Shown in pieces: positions 18,890 through 26,256 of a stretch of 48,791 bases of DNA. Source of the stretch: Fusobacterium sp. FSA-380-WT-3A (GTDB lineage: Bacteria; Fusobacteriota; Fusobacteriia; Fusobacteriales; Fusobacteriaceae). A program made the translations under genes and the position numbers. Position 1 is the first letter of the stretch, and each line of letters begins with the position of its first letter. The notes under the pieces are model-generated. The model searched no databases and had not been told where the DNA came from. It was given only the letters and a program-made list of their open reading frames with translations. The stretch is taken from assembly GCF_012843705.1 (NCBI RefSeq), contig NZ_JABAFQ010000014.1, forward strand, positions 1 through 48,791. The letters are read 5' to 3'.

Positions 18890-19133
18890 ATAAACCTCCA
18901 TAGAGTTTTAATCTTAAAAATTCAATAAAAATACTAGCCTCTTTCCAAGAAAGAGAGTTGTATTCATAAGGACTAAAAGAAAAAATCTCTCTTTCTGTGA
19001 TTTTACAATACTCCTTTTTTAATTCTTCTTTTAACTCCTCCTTACCCTTTCCATATTTTTTACTTAGCAACCCCAATAAATAAAAAATATGTCTCATCTG
19101 TTTTAATGTTAATGGAAATTGATATTTGTGCAT
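18873..19133 (-). CDS. First leftward gene of the phage-like module (86 aa)
   Basis: Begins MHKYQFPLTLKQMRHIFYLL, then a Lys/Glu-rich helix and an aromatic-rich tail with S-W-K-E-A-S-I-F-I-E-F-L. The pattern 'lt.kQm..I..ll....gk..EEL...l' loosely recalls Mu Gp16/GemA-type phage proteins, but this is weak. GGAGG is five bases before the ATG. It is transcribed from the consensus promoter at 19205-19232 and overlaps the helix-turn-helix gene that follows. Confidence 0.6.
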   Translation of the reverse strand: MHKYQFPLTLKQMRHIFYLLGLLSKKYGKGKEELKEELKKEYCKITEREIFSFSPYEYNSLSWKEASIFIEFLRLKLYGGLYGGKK

Positions 19134-19149
19134 AAGTTCCTCCTTTTTT

Positions 19150-19166
19150 ATCCGTTATTTTCGTAT
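19150..19166 (+). promoter_or_regulatory. Candidate repressor operator (copy 1)
   Basis: ATCCGTTATTTTCGTAT: TCCGT and TTCGT half-sites 9 bases apart. It lies downstream of the leftward start site, before the 86-aa gene. Confidence 0.5.
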
Positions 19167-19204
19167 ATAATTTTTAAAAAAATATTCATAAAAATTTTTC
19201 TTAA

Positions 19205-19232
19205 TTATATTCGTTAAAATCGTATTTGTCAA
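19205..19232 (-). promoter_or_regulatory. Perfect consensus leftward promoter with operator in its spacer
   Basis: Read leftward: TTGACA (19227-19232), 16 bp, TATAAT (19205-19210). Operator copy 2 (19209-19225, ATTCGTTAAAATCGTAT) fills the spacer, so a bound protein would block RNA polymerase. It drives the 86-aa gene and probably the whole small leftward series. Confidence 0.8.
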
Positions 19233-19262
19233 TAAAAATTTTATTTTTTTTAGAAAATAATG

Positions 19263-19297
19263 TATAATATTAGTGCCTAGATACGAAATAGACGAAC
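19263..19297 (+). promoter_or_regulatory. Rightward -10 box and operator copy 3 of the XRE gene
   Basis: TATAAT at 19263-19268, with no good -35 box at the normal distance. It is followed by ATACGAAATAGACGAAC (19281-19297), the reverse orientation of the operator pattern, just after the expected start site. This arrangement allows autorepression. Confidence 0.5.
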
Positions 19298-19332
19298 TAA
19301 AAAGTTATTGAACTTTAGTTAGGAGTGTGAAT

Positions 19333-19749
19333 ATGCCAGTAAAAAAATTGTCCATTGTTTTAAAGGAGCTTCGGGAAAGTAGAGGACTTACTATAAAGAA
19401 GTTAGCTGAACTTACAGGACTTGGAAATGGAACTATTGGAGATATGGAAACAGGGAAAAGCCATGGAAGTAGAAAAAGCCTTGGAAAAATAGCAAAGGTG
19501 CTAAATCTTACTCCAGAGGAAAGAAATCTTTTAGATAGTGCTTTTTTAGGAAGAGAGGTTATATCTAGTGACGACCCTAGAGTTACAAATCTTAATAAGA
19601 GAGAAAGACTTCAACACGATGATTTTATGAGAGATGCTCTTTTATTTTTCCAAGATGAAAAGGTTTCTGATGAGGATAAGCAAAAACTTTTTGACTCTCT
19701 ACAAGAAGCATTTTTTACTATAAAATTAGCAAACAAAAGAAAAAAATAG
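19333..19749 (+). CDS. XRE-family repressor (138 aa)
   Basis: DNA-binding regulator. A Cro/CI-type helix-turn-helix occupies residues 1-65 (LRESRGLTIKKLAELTGLG then GTIGDMETGKS). The C-terminal half is charged and helical, probably for dimerisation. The frame opens at a GTG at 19327, but the ATG at 19333 has AGGAG at the proper 7-base distance. It is followed after 10 bases by an ImmA-like protease, the usual partner that cleaves such repressors in ICEBs1-like elements. It is divergent from the leftward small genes, with four candidate operators between and beyond them. Confidence 0.85.
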   Translation: MPVKKLSIVLKELRESRGLTIKKLAELTGLGNGTIGDMETGKSHGSRKSLGKIAKVLNLTPEERNLLDSAFLGREVISSDDPRVTNLNKRERLQHDDFMRDALLFFQDEKVSDEDKQKLFDSLQEAFFTIKLANKRKK

Positions 19750-19759
19750 GTATGGGGAT

Positions 19760-20158
19760 ATGAAGAATATAAAAAGAAAGGCTAGAACATTAATAAAAGT
19801 TTGGGGTACGGCTAATCCATTCAAACTTGCTGAATATTTAAAAATCATCATTATTTATGCTGATTTAGGAGAGATAAAAGGGTATTCTATCAAAAGACTT
19901 AGAAAAAAGCTTATATGTATCAATGAAAATTTAAGTGATTTTGATAAAATGATAGTATGTGCCCACGAATTAGGTCATTGTTGTTGCCATGATATATCAG
20001 ATATGGCATTTTTATTAAACCATACACACCTTATTAAAAAAAGTATATTGGAGAATGAAGCTAATATTTTTGCTAAAGAACTTCTTAAAAACTTTGATGA
20101 GTATGTGTACAATTCCAAAATATCTTTAGATGTTTTAGAAGGTATTAAAAATATATAG
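19760..20158 (+). CDS. ImmA/IrrE-family zinc metallopeptidase (132 aa)
   Basis: Contains the zinc-protease motif HELGH within VCAHELGHCCCHD (about residue 75) and a downstream ENEANIFAKELL that supplies the third ligand. In ICEBs1 and related elements such a protease is paired with, and destroys, the XRE repressor to induce the element. The upstream XRE gene fits that pairing. The next gene, folE, begins 14 bases later with no room for its own promoter, so the folate gene is probably read from the same transcript. Confidence 0.85.
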   Translation: MKNIKRKARTLIKVWGTANPFKLAEYLKIIIIYADLGEIKGYSIKRLRKKLICINENLSDFDKMIVCAHELGHCCCHDISDMAFLLNHTHLIKKSILENEANIFAKELLKNFDEYVYNSKISLDVLEGIKNI

Positions 20159-20172
20159 AAAGGATATTATTT

Positions 20173-20733
20173 ATGAGTATAAGCAAATCTTTTGATAAGA
20201 TTTTACTAGAGTTAGATAGTGAAAAAAAATATATTAATGAAGAAGTTTTTGAAAATACACCTAATAGAATAGAGGAATTTTATATAGATTTCTTTTCAGG
20301 AATGAAAGTTAATCCAATGGACTTTTTTAAAAACTCTTTTGAATGTGATAATAATAATATAATAATTGAAAAAAATCTAAACTTCTACTCTATGTGTGAA
20401 CACCATTTTTTACCATTTTTTGGAAAAATCTCCCTTGCTTATATCCCAAATAAAAAAATCATAGGTTTTGGAGATATTATAAAAGCTATTGAGGTTTTAT
20501 GTAAAAGACCACAACTACAAGAAAGACTTACAGAAGAAATTGCTGAGGTTATTTATAATGGGTTAGGCACTTTGGGAGTTTTAGTAATTATAGAGGCTGA
20601 ACATCTTTGTATGACTATGAGAGGAGTTAGAAAGCCTGGCACAAAAATTATCACCTCTTGTGAAAAAGGAATTTTTGAAGATAACTCATCTAAAAAACTA
20701 GAGGTTATGACATTACTAAAATTAAATGATTAA
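20173..20733 (+). CDS. folE: GTP cyclohydrolase I
   Basis: Converts GTP to dihydroneopterin triphosphate, the first step of folate synthesis. Family motifs are present: MCEHHFLPFFGK (zinc Cys and His), GFGDIIKAIEVLCKRPQLQERLT, and EAEHLCMTMRGVRKPG with the second zinc Cys. The length of 186 aa is normal for the bacterial enzyme. An AAAGGAT precedes the ATG. It is first of a three-gene folate series (folE, folBK, folP) and sits tightly behind the ImmA-like gene. Confidence 0.95.
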   Translation: MSISKSFDKILLELDSEKKYINEEVFENTPNRIEEFYIDFFSGMKVNPMDFFKNSFECDNNNIIIEKNLNFYSMCEHHFLPFFGKISLAYIPNKKIIGFGDIIKAIEVLCKRPQLQERLTEEIAEVIYNGLGTLGVLVIIEAEHLCMTMRGVRKPGTKIITSCEKGIFEDNSSKKLEVMTLLKLND

Positions 20734-20749
20734 AGTATTAAATTTTTTA

Positions 20750-20773
20750 TATTAATGTATATATACATTAATA
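20750..20773. repeat. 24-bp perfect palindrome, copy 1
   Basis: TATTAATGTATA followed by its exact reverse complement. It lies between folE and folBK, ending 20 bases before the folBK start and just before its ribosome binding site. Identical copies are at 21619, 35834, 41186 and 48284. Confidence 0.9.
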
Positions 20774-20793
20774 TTTTTAAGGAGAAATATAAT

Positions 20794-21624
20794 ATGGATA
20801 AAATTATTATTGAAAATCTAGAACTTATTGGTAATCATGGAGTATTTAAGGAAGAAAAAGTTTTAGGACAAAAATTCTTAATCTCTGTGGAAATGATTAC
20901 CAATACTAGAAAAGCAGGAAAAACAGGAGATTTAGATGCATCTACTCACTATGGTTTTGTGGCTGATGATATTGAAAAACTTTTTCTTAATGAATCTTTT
21001 GATTTAATTGAAACTTGTGCTGAAAAAATGGCTCAAATGATACTTACTAAGTATAAACTTATTAATGAAGTAAAAGTTACAATCAAAAAACCTTGGGCAC
21101 CTCTTAAAAAACATTTTGATTTTGTAGCTGTAGAAATTACTAGAAAATGGCATACTGCTTATCTTTCTCTTGGTTCTAATATGGGAGATAAAAAGGGAAA
21201 CCTTTTAAATGCCATTGAAAATATCAAAAAATTGGAAGATACTAAAGTTACAAAAGTTAGTACAATTTTAGAAACAGAACCATATGGTTATACACAACAA
21301 GATATGTTTTTAAATGCTTGTATAGAGATTAAAACTCTTTTAACTGCCTCTGAATTAATTGAAAAACTATTAGAAATAGAGCTTTTAATGGGTAGAAAAA
21401 GAATTATAAAATGGGGACCTAGAATTATTGATTTAGATATATTACTTTTTGATAATGATGTTATAAATACTGAGAATTTAATTATTCCTCATCCTTATAT
21501 GTGTGATAGAATGTTTGTTTTAGAGCCTCTTTTTGAAATAGCACCTTATGTAATACACCCTGTTAAAAGAGCTTCTATATTGGAATTAAAAAATTCATTG
21601 GAAGAAAAACAGAAAAAATATTAA
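20794..21624 (+). CDS. Bifunctional dihydroneopterin aldolase / HPPK (FolB-FolK fusion)
   Basis: Two consecutive folate enzymes in one chain. The FolB part (about residues 1-118) shows IIENLELIGNHGVF, THYGFVADDIEKL and VKVTIKKPWAPL. The FolK part (about 120-276) shows YLSLGSNMGDKKGNL, RIIDLDILLFDN and IIPHPYMCDRMFVLEPL. It makes and pyrophosphorylates 6-hydroxymethyl-dihydropterin. An upstream in-frame ATG at 20755 lies inside the palindrome and has no ribosome binding site. The ATG at 20794 with AAGGAG is the start. The stop codon lies inside a second palindrome copy, so the gene is bracketed by identical 24-bp sites. Confidence 0.93.
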   Translation: MDKIIIENLELIGNHGVFKEEKVLGQKFLISVEMITNTRKAGKTGDLDASTHYGFVADDIEKLFLNESFDLIETCAEKMAQMILTKYKLINEVKVTIKKPWAPLKKHFDFVAVEITRKWHTAYLSLGSNMGDKKGNLLNAIENIKKLEDTKVTKVSTILETEPYGYTQQDMFLNACIEIKTLLTASELIEKLLEIELLMGRKRIIKWGPRIIDLDILLFDNDVINTENLIIPHPYMCDRMFVLEPLFEIAPYVIHPVKRASILELKNSLEEKQKKY

Positions 21625-21642
21625 TGTATATATACATTAATA
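21619..21642. repeat. 24-bp perfect palindrome, copy 2
   Basis: Identical to copy 1. The folBK stop codon (21622-21624) is inside it. The region from here to folP (about 220 bases) holds no other clear signal. Confidence 0.9.
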
Positions 21643-21861
21643 TTAAATTTTTAGAATTTTTATATTTATTTTAAAATAAAGTTGTTACATTTTATAGAAT
21701 TGTTAATAGAAAAGAAAATTTTGGAAATTGGAAAAATATTTTCATAAAGATAAATTTTATTTTTATAACAAAAACTTAGTAACAGCTCTTTTCTATTTAG
21801 ATATATTTTTTTACTAAAATATGATATATTAAATTATATCAACTAAAAAATTGGAGAGTTT

Positions 21862-22683
21862 ATGAAAATTATAAAAGTAAGAGATAAAGAGATAGAAATT
21901 GGTAAAAGAACATTGATTATGGGAATTCTTAATATAACTCCAGATTCTTTTTCTGATGGTGGAGATTATTATGATATTGATAAAGCTATAAATCATGCAA
22001 AAGAAATGGTAAGAGATGGAGCCGATATTATAGATGTAGGTGGAATGTCTACCCGTCCAGGACATGAAGAAATATCTGTTGAGGAAGAAATCAATAGAGT
22101 ATTACCTGTTGTAAAAAGACTTGTAAAAGAGGTAGATTGTTTAATCTCTGTAGATACTTATAGATGGGAAGTAGCTTTGGAAGTTTTAAAAGTTGGAGCT
22201 CATATTATAAATGATGTATGGGGACTTCAATATGATAAGGGAGAGATGGCTAAAATTGTTGGAGAATACAAACCAATATTAGTGGTTATGCATAATCAAA
22301 ATTCTAAAGAGTACAAAGAAGATATTATGCTATCTATGAGAAAGTTTTTTGAAAAAAGTTTTATGCTTATAGACAATAATAATATTCCTCATGAAAATGT
22401 TTTTATTGACCCAGGAATTGGTTTTGGTAAAGACATTAACCTTAATATTGAAGTTTTAAGAAGATTGGGAGAGTTAAAAGATATTGCTCCTATACTACTT
22501 GGTACTTCTCGTAAAAGATTTATAGGTACTTTACTTGGAGATATTCCACCTAAAGAGAGATGTGAGGGAACTATATCTACCAATATTTTAAGTATTGATA
22601 AAGGTGTGGAGATTATAAGAGTCCATGATGTATTAGAGCATAAAAAGGCTTTACTTGTGGCTGATAAATTAATAAGAGGATAA
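21862..22683 (+). CDS. folP: Dihydropteroate synthase
   Basis: Joins p-aminobenzoate to 6-hydroxymethyl-dihydropterin pyrophosphate; this is the sulfonamide target. Hallmarks: IMGILNITPDSFSDGG, ADIIDVGGMSTRPG, SVDTYRWEVA, IDPGIGFGK and LLGTSRKRFIG. It is 273 aa, normal length. GGAGAG precedes the ATG. A 220-base gap from folBK suggests a separate promoter. It ends in a strong hairpin shared with the convergent mgtC-like gene. Confidence 0.95.
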   Translation: MKIIKVRDKEIEIGKRTLIMGILNITPDSFSDGGDYYDIDKAINHAKEMVRDGADIIDVGGMSTRPGHEEISVEEEINRVLPVVKRLVKEVDCLISVDTYRWEVALEVLKVGAHIINDVWGLQYDKGEMAKIVGEYKPILVVMHNQNSKEYKEDIMLSMRKFFEKSFMLIDNNNIPHENVFIDPGIGFGKDINLNIEVLRRLGELKDIAPILLGTSRKRFIGTLLGDIPPKERCEGTISTNILSIDKGVEIIRVHDVLEHKKALLVADKLIRG

Positions 22684-22686
22684 AAG

Positions 22687-22725
22687 AAAAATAGACCTAA
22701 GTAGAATATACTTAAGTCTATTTTT
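22687..22725. terminator. Bidirectional terminator between folP and the mgtC-like gene
   Basis: 17-bp stem with one mismatch (AAAAATAGACCTAAGTA against the complement at 22709-22725), loop GAATA, T-run on both sides. It serves two convergent genes. Confidence 0.85.
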
Positions 22726-22762
22726 ATATATACAAACATTCCTTGGGAGAATATGTATTAGC

Positions 22763-23476
22763 TTATTTTATATTTACACTATTGATATAACTTTTATGAG
22801 AAATATTAGATATCAACTCAAATGTATCAAATTGTTTTGGCACTATTAAAGAGCAAGTGAACATTTTTTCCTCTTCTATTTTCTTTATATTTTTTATTTT
22901 TATATTCATCTCTCTTAAAGTATTATAAATCTCTGCCACATTTGAATTTATACATTCATTTTCATTAAAAATTACTTCTAAATCAACAGTATATCTCTTA
23001 TTAATAAGTGAGCTCTCAATTTGTTTTAATGTTACTAAGACCACTATAATAGCCAATCCAGCTGGTAAAGCTAGAGAATAGAATCCCCAACCAATTCCAA
23101 GCCCCAAACATCCTGTAGCCCAAATAGAAGCTGCTGTTGTAAGTCCACCTATTGTCCCTTTTTCTCTCATTATAGTTCCAGCTCCTAAAAATCCTATTCC
23201 ACTTACCACTTGAGCTCCTATTCGTCCTAAATCTGTCTTTATAACTTGAGAAGCCTCTGGATAAATTAAAGCAAAATTCATAATATTAACTCTTAATTGG
23301 TCTTGTACCATAGAAACTATACAAGCTCCTAAACATACAAGTATATGTGTTCTAAATCCTGCCGGTCTATTATGAACACCTCTTTCATATCCAATCATTC
23401 CACCTATTATGATAGATGCAACTATTCTAATAATTATTTCTTTATTTGACAATACTAAATTAAATGAATCGTTCAT
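22763..23476 (-). CDS. MgtC/SapB-family membrane protein
   Basis: Four to five membrane segments in the first 150 residues with family signatures IIGGMIGYERGVHNRPAGFRTH, LVCLGACIVSMV, and GIGFLGAGTIMREKG then GLTTAASIWATG. A cytoplasmic ACT-like C-terminal domain follows (about 155-237). Relatives are linked to magnesium homeostasis and, in pathogens, to ATP synthase control. GGGAGG precedes the ATG. The leader just upstream has a weak 5-bp stem followed by nine T, which might be an attenuator, but this is not convincing by eye. Confidence 0.9.
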   Translation of the reverse strand: MNDSFNLVLSNKEIIIRIVASIIIGGMIGYERGVHNRPAGFRTHILVCLGACIVSMVQDQLRVNIMNFALIYPEASQVIKTDLGRIGAQVVSGIGFLGAGTIMREKGTIGGLTTAASIWATGCLGLGIGWGFYSLALPAGLAIIVVLVTLKQIESSLINKRYTVDLEVIFNENECINSNVAEIYNTLREMNIKIKNIKKIEEEKMFTCSLIVPKQFDTFELISNISHKSYINSVNIK

Positions 23477-23732
23477 CTTAGACCTCCCAAAAAAAAACAG
23501 ACTCCCCCATTAAAATATGAAAAAGTCCTCTCTATCTCCACTTTTTATTAACTTGTTGAGTTTTATTATAGCACTAAATATCAAAATAGTCAAACACTTT
23601 TTTTAATAATAAAAAAAATTATACAATTTTCACTCTAATTAATTAATTATTTTAACTAATTCTGGAATAAAATCACAAAAATAAAATAAAACCTTACAAA
23701 AAATTAAATTATTTAACAAAAAATAAAAAAAT

Positions 23733-23761
23733 TTGACAAAAAAATAAAATTACTATATAAT
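23733..23761 (+). promoter_or_regulatory. Perfect consensus promoter of the glpQ-like/symporter operon
   Basis: TTGACA (23733-23738), 17 bp, TATAAT (23756-23761). It gives a leader of about 145 nt with several hairpins. Confidence 0.85.
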
Positions 23762-23781
23762 GTTGTAGTCTAAATTTAATA

Positions 23782-23905
23782 AGCTTTGGTGATTAAGAGA
23801 GAAAGCTAAAAATTATTATTTTTTGGGTTTCTCTTTTTTTGTTGCTAAGTATATCTTAAAGAAAGGGAGGTTGTAAGTAAATATATTCATTTATTTAACT
23901 TACAA
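23782..23905 (+). promoter_or_regulatory. Structured leader with attenuator-like and bridging hairpins
   Basis: Two overlapping pairings are possible: AGCTTT (23782-23787) with AAAGCT (23802-23807), or AAGAGAGAAA (23795-23804) with TTTCTCTTTT (23828-23837), the latter followed by T and terminator-like. Further on, the ribosome binding site AAAGGGAGG (23862-23870) is about 40 bases from the ATG. A hairpin (23871-23883 with 23892-23905) fills the gap and would bring it to about 7 bases. This suggests transcriptional and translational control; the ligand is unknown. Confidence 0.5.
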
Positions 23906-23912
23906 AATAAAA

Positions 23913-24641
23913 ATGACTAAAAATTTCGCTCATAGAGGATTTAGTGGATGTTATCCTGAAAACACTATGCTTGCTTTTGAAAAAGCCATTGAAGTTGGAG
24001 CTGATGGTATTGAATTAGATGTTCAGCTTACTAAAGATGGGGAAGTTGTAATTATCCATGATGAAACAATTGACCGTACTACTGATGGAAAAGGTGAGGT
24101 TTCTTCTTATACTTATGAAGAATTACAAAAGTTTGATGCTTCTTTCAAATTTAGAGGTCAAATGGGATTTAATAAAATACCAACTTTAAGAGAATATTTT
24201 GAACTTGTAAAGGATACTGATATAATTACAAATATTGAATTAAAAACAGGTATCAAAGAATATTTAGGAATCGAGGAAAAAGTTTGGGATTTAATTAAAG
24301 AATATAGGTTAGAAGAAAAAGTTATTATTTCTAGCTTTAACCATTATTCTATAATGAGAATGAAAAAAATAGCACCTACATTAAAATATGGATTCCTAAG
24401 CGAAACTTGGATTGTTGATGCTGGTAAATATACTCATAATTTAGGTGTTCAATGTTATCACCCATATTTTCCTAATATGACAAAAGAAATAGTCGAAGAA
24501 ATAAAATCTTATGGTATTGAAATAAATACTTTCACAGTCAACAAAGAGGAAGATATGAGAGATTTAATTGAAAAAGGTATTGATATTATTATAGGGAACT
24601 ATCCTGATTTAGCTAAAAAAATTATAAATGAATATAAATAA
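23913..24641 (+). CDS. Glycerophosphodiester phosphodiesterase
   Basis: Cytoplasmic enzyme (no signal peptide) that cleaves glycerophosphodiesters to glycerol-3-phosphate and an alcohol. Motifs: AHRGFSGCYPENTMLAF, IELDVQLTKDGEVVIIHDET (metal and catalytic residues), TNIELKTG, and the barrel end INTFTVN. The 242-aa length matches UgpQ-type enzymes. It is in an operon with the downstream symporter (20-base gap). The ribosome binding site is unusually far and probably presented by a hairpin. Confidence 0.9.
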   Translation: MTKNFAHRGFSGCYPENTMLAFEKAIEVGADGIELDVQLTKDGEVVIIHDETIDRTTDGKGEVSSYTYEELQKFDASFKFRGQMGFNKIPTLREYFELVKDTDIITNIELKTGIKEYLGIEEKVWDLIKEYRLEEKVIISSFNHYSIMRMKKIAPTLKYGFLSETWIVDAGKYTHNLGVQCYHPYFPNMTKEIVEEIKSYGIEINTFTVNKEEDMRDLIEKGIDIIIGNYPDLAKKIINEYK

Positions 24642-24661
24642 AATTAAGGGGGATTTACTTT

Positions 24662-26026
24662 ATGGAACAACTAGAACAAATATTACTTATTGCTAATAAG
24701 TGGTTATGGGGAAGATGGCTTGTATTTGTACTTTTAGGTCTTGCTATCCTATACACTATTACAAATAACTTTATTCAAATCAGATATTTTAAATTTATCA
24801 TTAAAAAGACTTTAATTGACTCTTTCAAATCTAGAAATGAGGAAAAAGGGAATGGGTCTATCTCTTCTTTCAAAGCTATGATGGTTACTCTAGCTGGTAA
24901 TGTTGGAGGAGGAAATGTAGTTGGTATAGCCACAGCTATAGCTGCTGGAGGAATGGGAGCTGTATTTTGGATGTGGTTTGCTGCTTTCTTTGGAATGGCT
25001 TTAAAATATGGAGAGATTGTTCTTTCTCAAATGTATCGTGGAAAAGACTCTGAAGGAAATCTTTTAAGTGGACCTATGTACTATATTAGAGACGGTTTAA
25101 AAGCTCCATGGTTAGGAGTTGTTATAGCTGTTTTAATGTGTACTAAAATGATGGGAGCTAATCTTGTTCAATCTAATACAATTTCTGGTATATTAAAAGC
25201 TAACTATAATATACCTACTGTTGTTACAGGAGCTTGTTTAATTTGTTTATTAATGGCTATCACTCTTGGAGGATTAAAAAGAGTGGCTAACATTGCTACA
25301 TCTTTAGTTCCTATGATGTCAATTTTCTATATAGTTGTTGGACTATTAGTTATATTATTAAATATCCAAGCTGTTCCTTCTGTATTTGCTAAAATATTCT
25401 CTGAAGCTTTCTCTTTTGAAGCTGTTGCTGGTGGTACAGGTGGTTATGTAATGACTAGAGCTTTACAATATGGAATTACTCGTGGAATGTACTCTAACGA
25501 AGCTGGAGAAGGTACAGCTCCATTTGCCCATGGTTCAGCTATCGTTGAACATCCTTGTGAAGAAGGAATTGCTGGAGTTACAGAAGTTTTCGTTGATACT
25601 ATCATTATTTGTACAATAACAGCTTTAGTTGTTGGAGTTACTGGAATGTATGAAAGTGGTATTAGTGCTACTGTTATGGCTATTGAATCTTTTGGAACTA
25701 TTTGGATACCACTAAAACATATAGCTACTTTTGCTCTATTAATATTCTGTTTCACTACTTTAATGGGACAATGGTTTAATGCTGCTAAGAGTTTCACTTA
25801 TGCTTTTGGACCTGATATTACAGCTAAAGTTAAATATGTATTCCCATTCTTATGTATAGTTGGAGCTACTACTAAAATAGATTTAGTATGGACTATTCAA
25901 GACTTAGCTATGGGACTTGTTATCATCCCTAACTTAATAGCTTTAATTATATTATATCCTCAAGTTAGAGAAAAAACTAAAGAATATTTCTCTGACCCTA
26001 AATTCTATCCAGGAGCAAAAAAATAA
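24662..26026 (+). CDS. Alanine/glycine:cation symporter (AGCS family)
   Basis: Inner-membrane sodium- or proton-coupled amino-acid carrier of 454 aa with about 10-11 membrane segments. The family signature GNVGGGNVVGIATAIAAGG and the segment GMYSNEAGEGTAPFAHG are diagnostic. AAGGGGG precedes the ATG. It is co-transcribed with the glycerophosphodiesterase; the metabolic link is not evident. It ends in a terminator at 26046-26082. Confidence 0.92.
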   Translation: MEQLEQILLIANKWLWGRWLVFVLLGLAILYTITNNFIQIRYFKFIIKKTLIDSFKSRNEEKGNGSISSFKAMMVTLAGNVGGGNVVGIATAIAAGGMGAVFWMWFAAFFGMALKYGEIVLSQMYRGKDSEGNLLSGPMYYIRDGLKAPWLGVVIAVLMCTKMMGANLVQSNTISGILKANYNIPTVVTGACLICLLMAITLGGLKRVANIATSLVPMMSIFYIVVGLLVILLNIQAVPSVFAKIFSEAFSFEAVAGGTGGYVMTRALQYGITRGMYSNEAGEGTAPFAHGSAIVEHPCEEGIAGVTEVFVDTIIICTITALVVGVTGMYESGISATVMAIESFGTIWIPLKHIATFALLIFCFTTLMGQWFNAAKSFTYAFGPDITAKVKYVFPFLCIVGATTKIDLVWTIQDLAMGLVIIPNLIALIILYPQVREKTKEYFSDPKFYPGAKK

Positions 26027-26045
26027 GATAGAAAATAATTATTAT

Positions 26046-26082
26046 AAAAAAGGTGGTGTAAATTTACACCACTATTTTTTTA
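26046..26082 (+). terminator. Terminator of the symporter operon
   Basis: GTGGTGTAAA pairs with TTTACACCAC, followed by a T-run. Stem bases recur in the terminators at 28768 and 30277. Confidence 0.85.
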
Positions 26083-26256
26083 TTTCTTTATCACAAAAAT
26101 TTCTAGTAACCATTTTTTATTTATTTCCTAAATATAAAAATATTGTATTTAAATAAAATTAAAATTTTTCCTATCTATATTCCAATTTTTTATAAAAAAT
26201 AGAGGTTATTGTAAATTATTACAAATAACCTCTAACTCAATTATTTTTAATTTTTA

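Noticed and set aside
17297-20158. Complete prophage or integrative element
   Set aside because: No integrase, terminase, capsid or conjugation genes and no att-like direct repeats were seen; only a switch and small genes.
20755-20793. Upstream ATG extending folBK by 13 residues
   Set aside because: It lies inside the palindrome and has no ribosome binding site; AAGGAG supports the ATG at 20794.
21829-22739. Minus-strand frames opposite folP (21829-22065, 22389-22739)
   Set aside because: Shadows of a clear folP gene, with no start signals or recognisable product.
23480-23530. Magnesium-type riboswitch before the mgtC-like gene
   Set aside because: Only a 5-bp stem and a T-run are present; none of the conserved M-box segments is visible.
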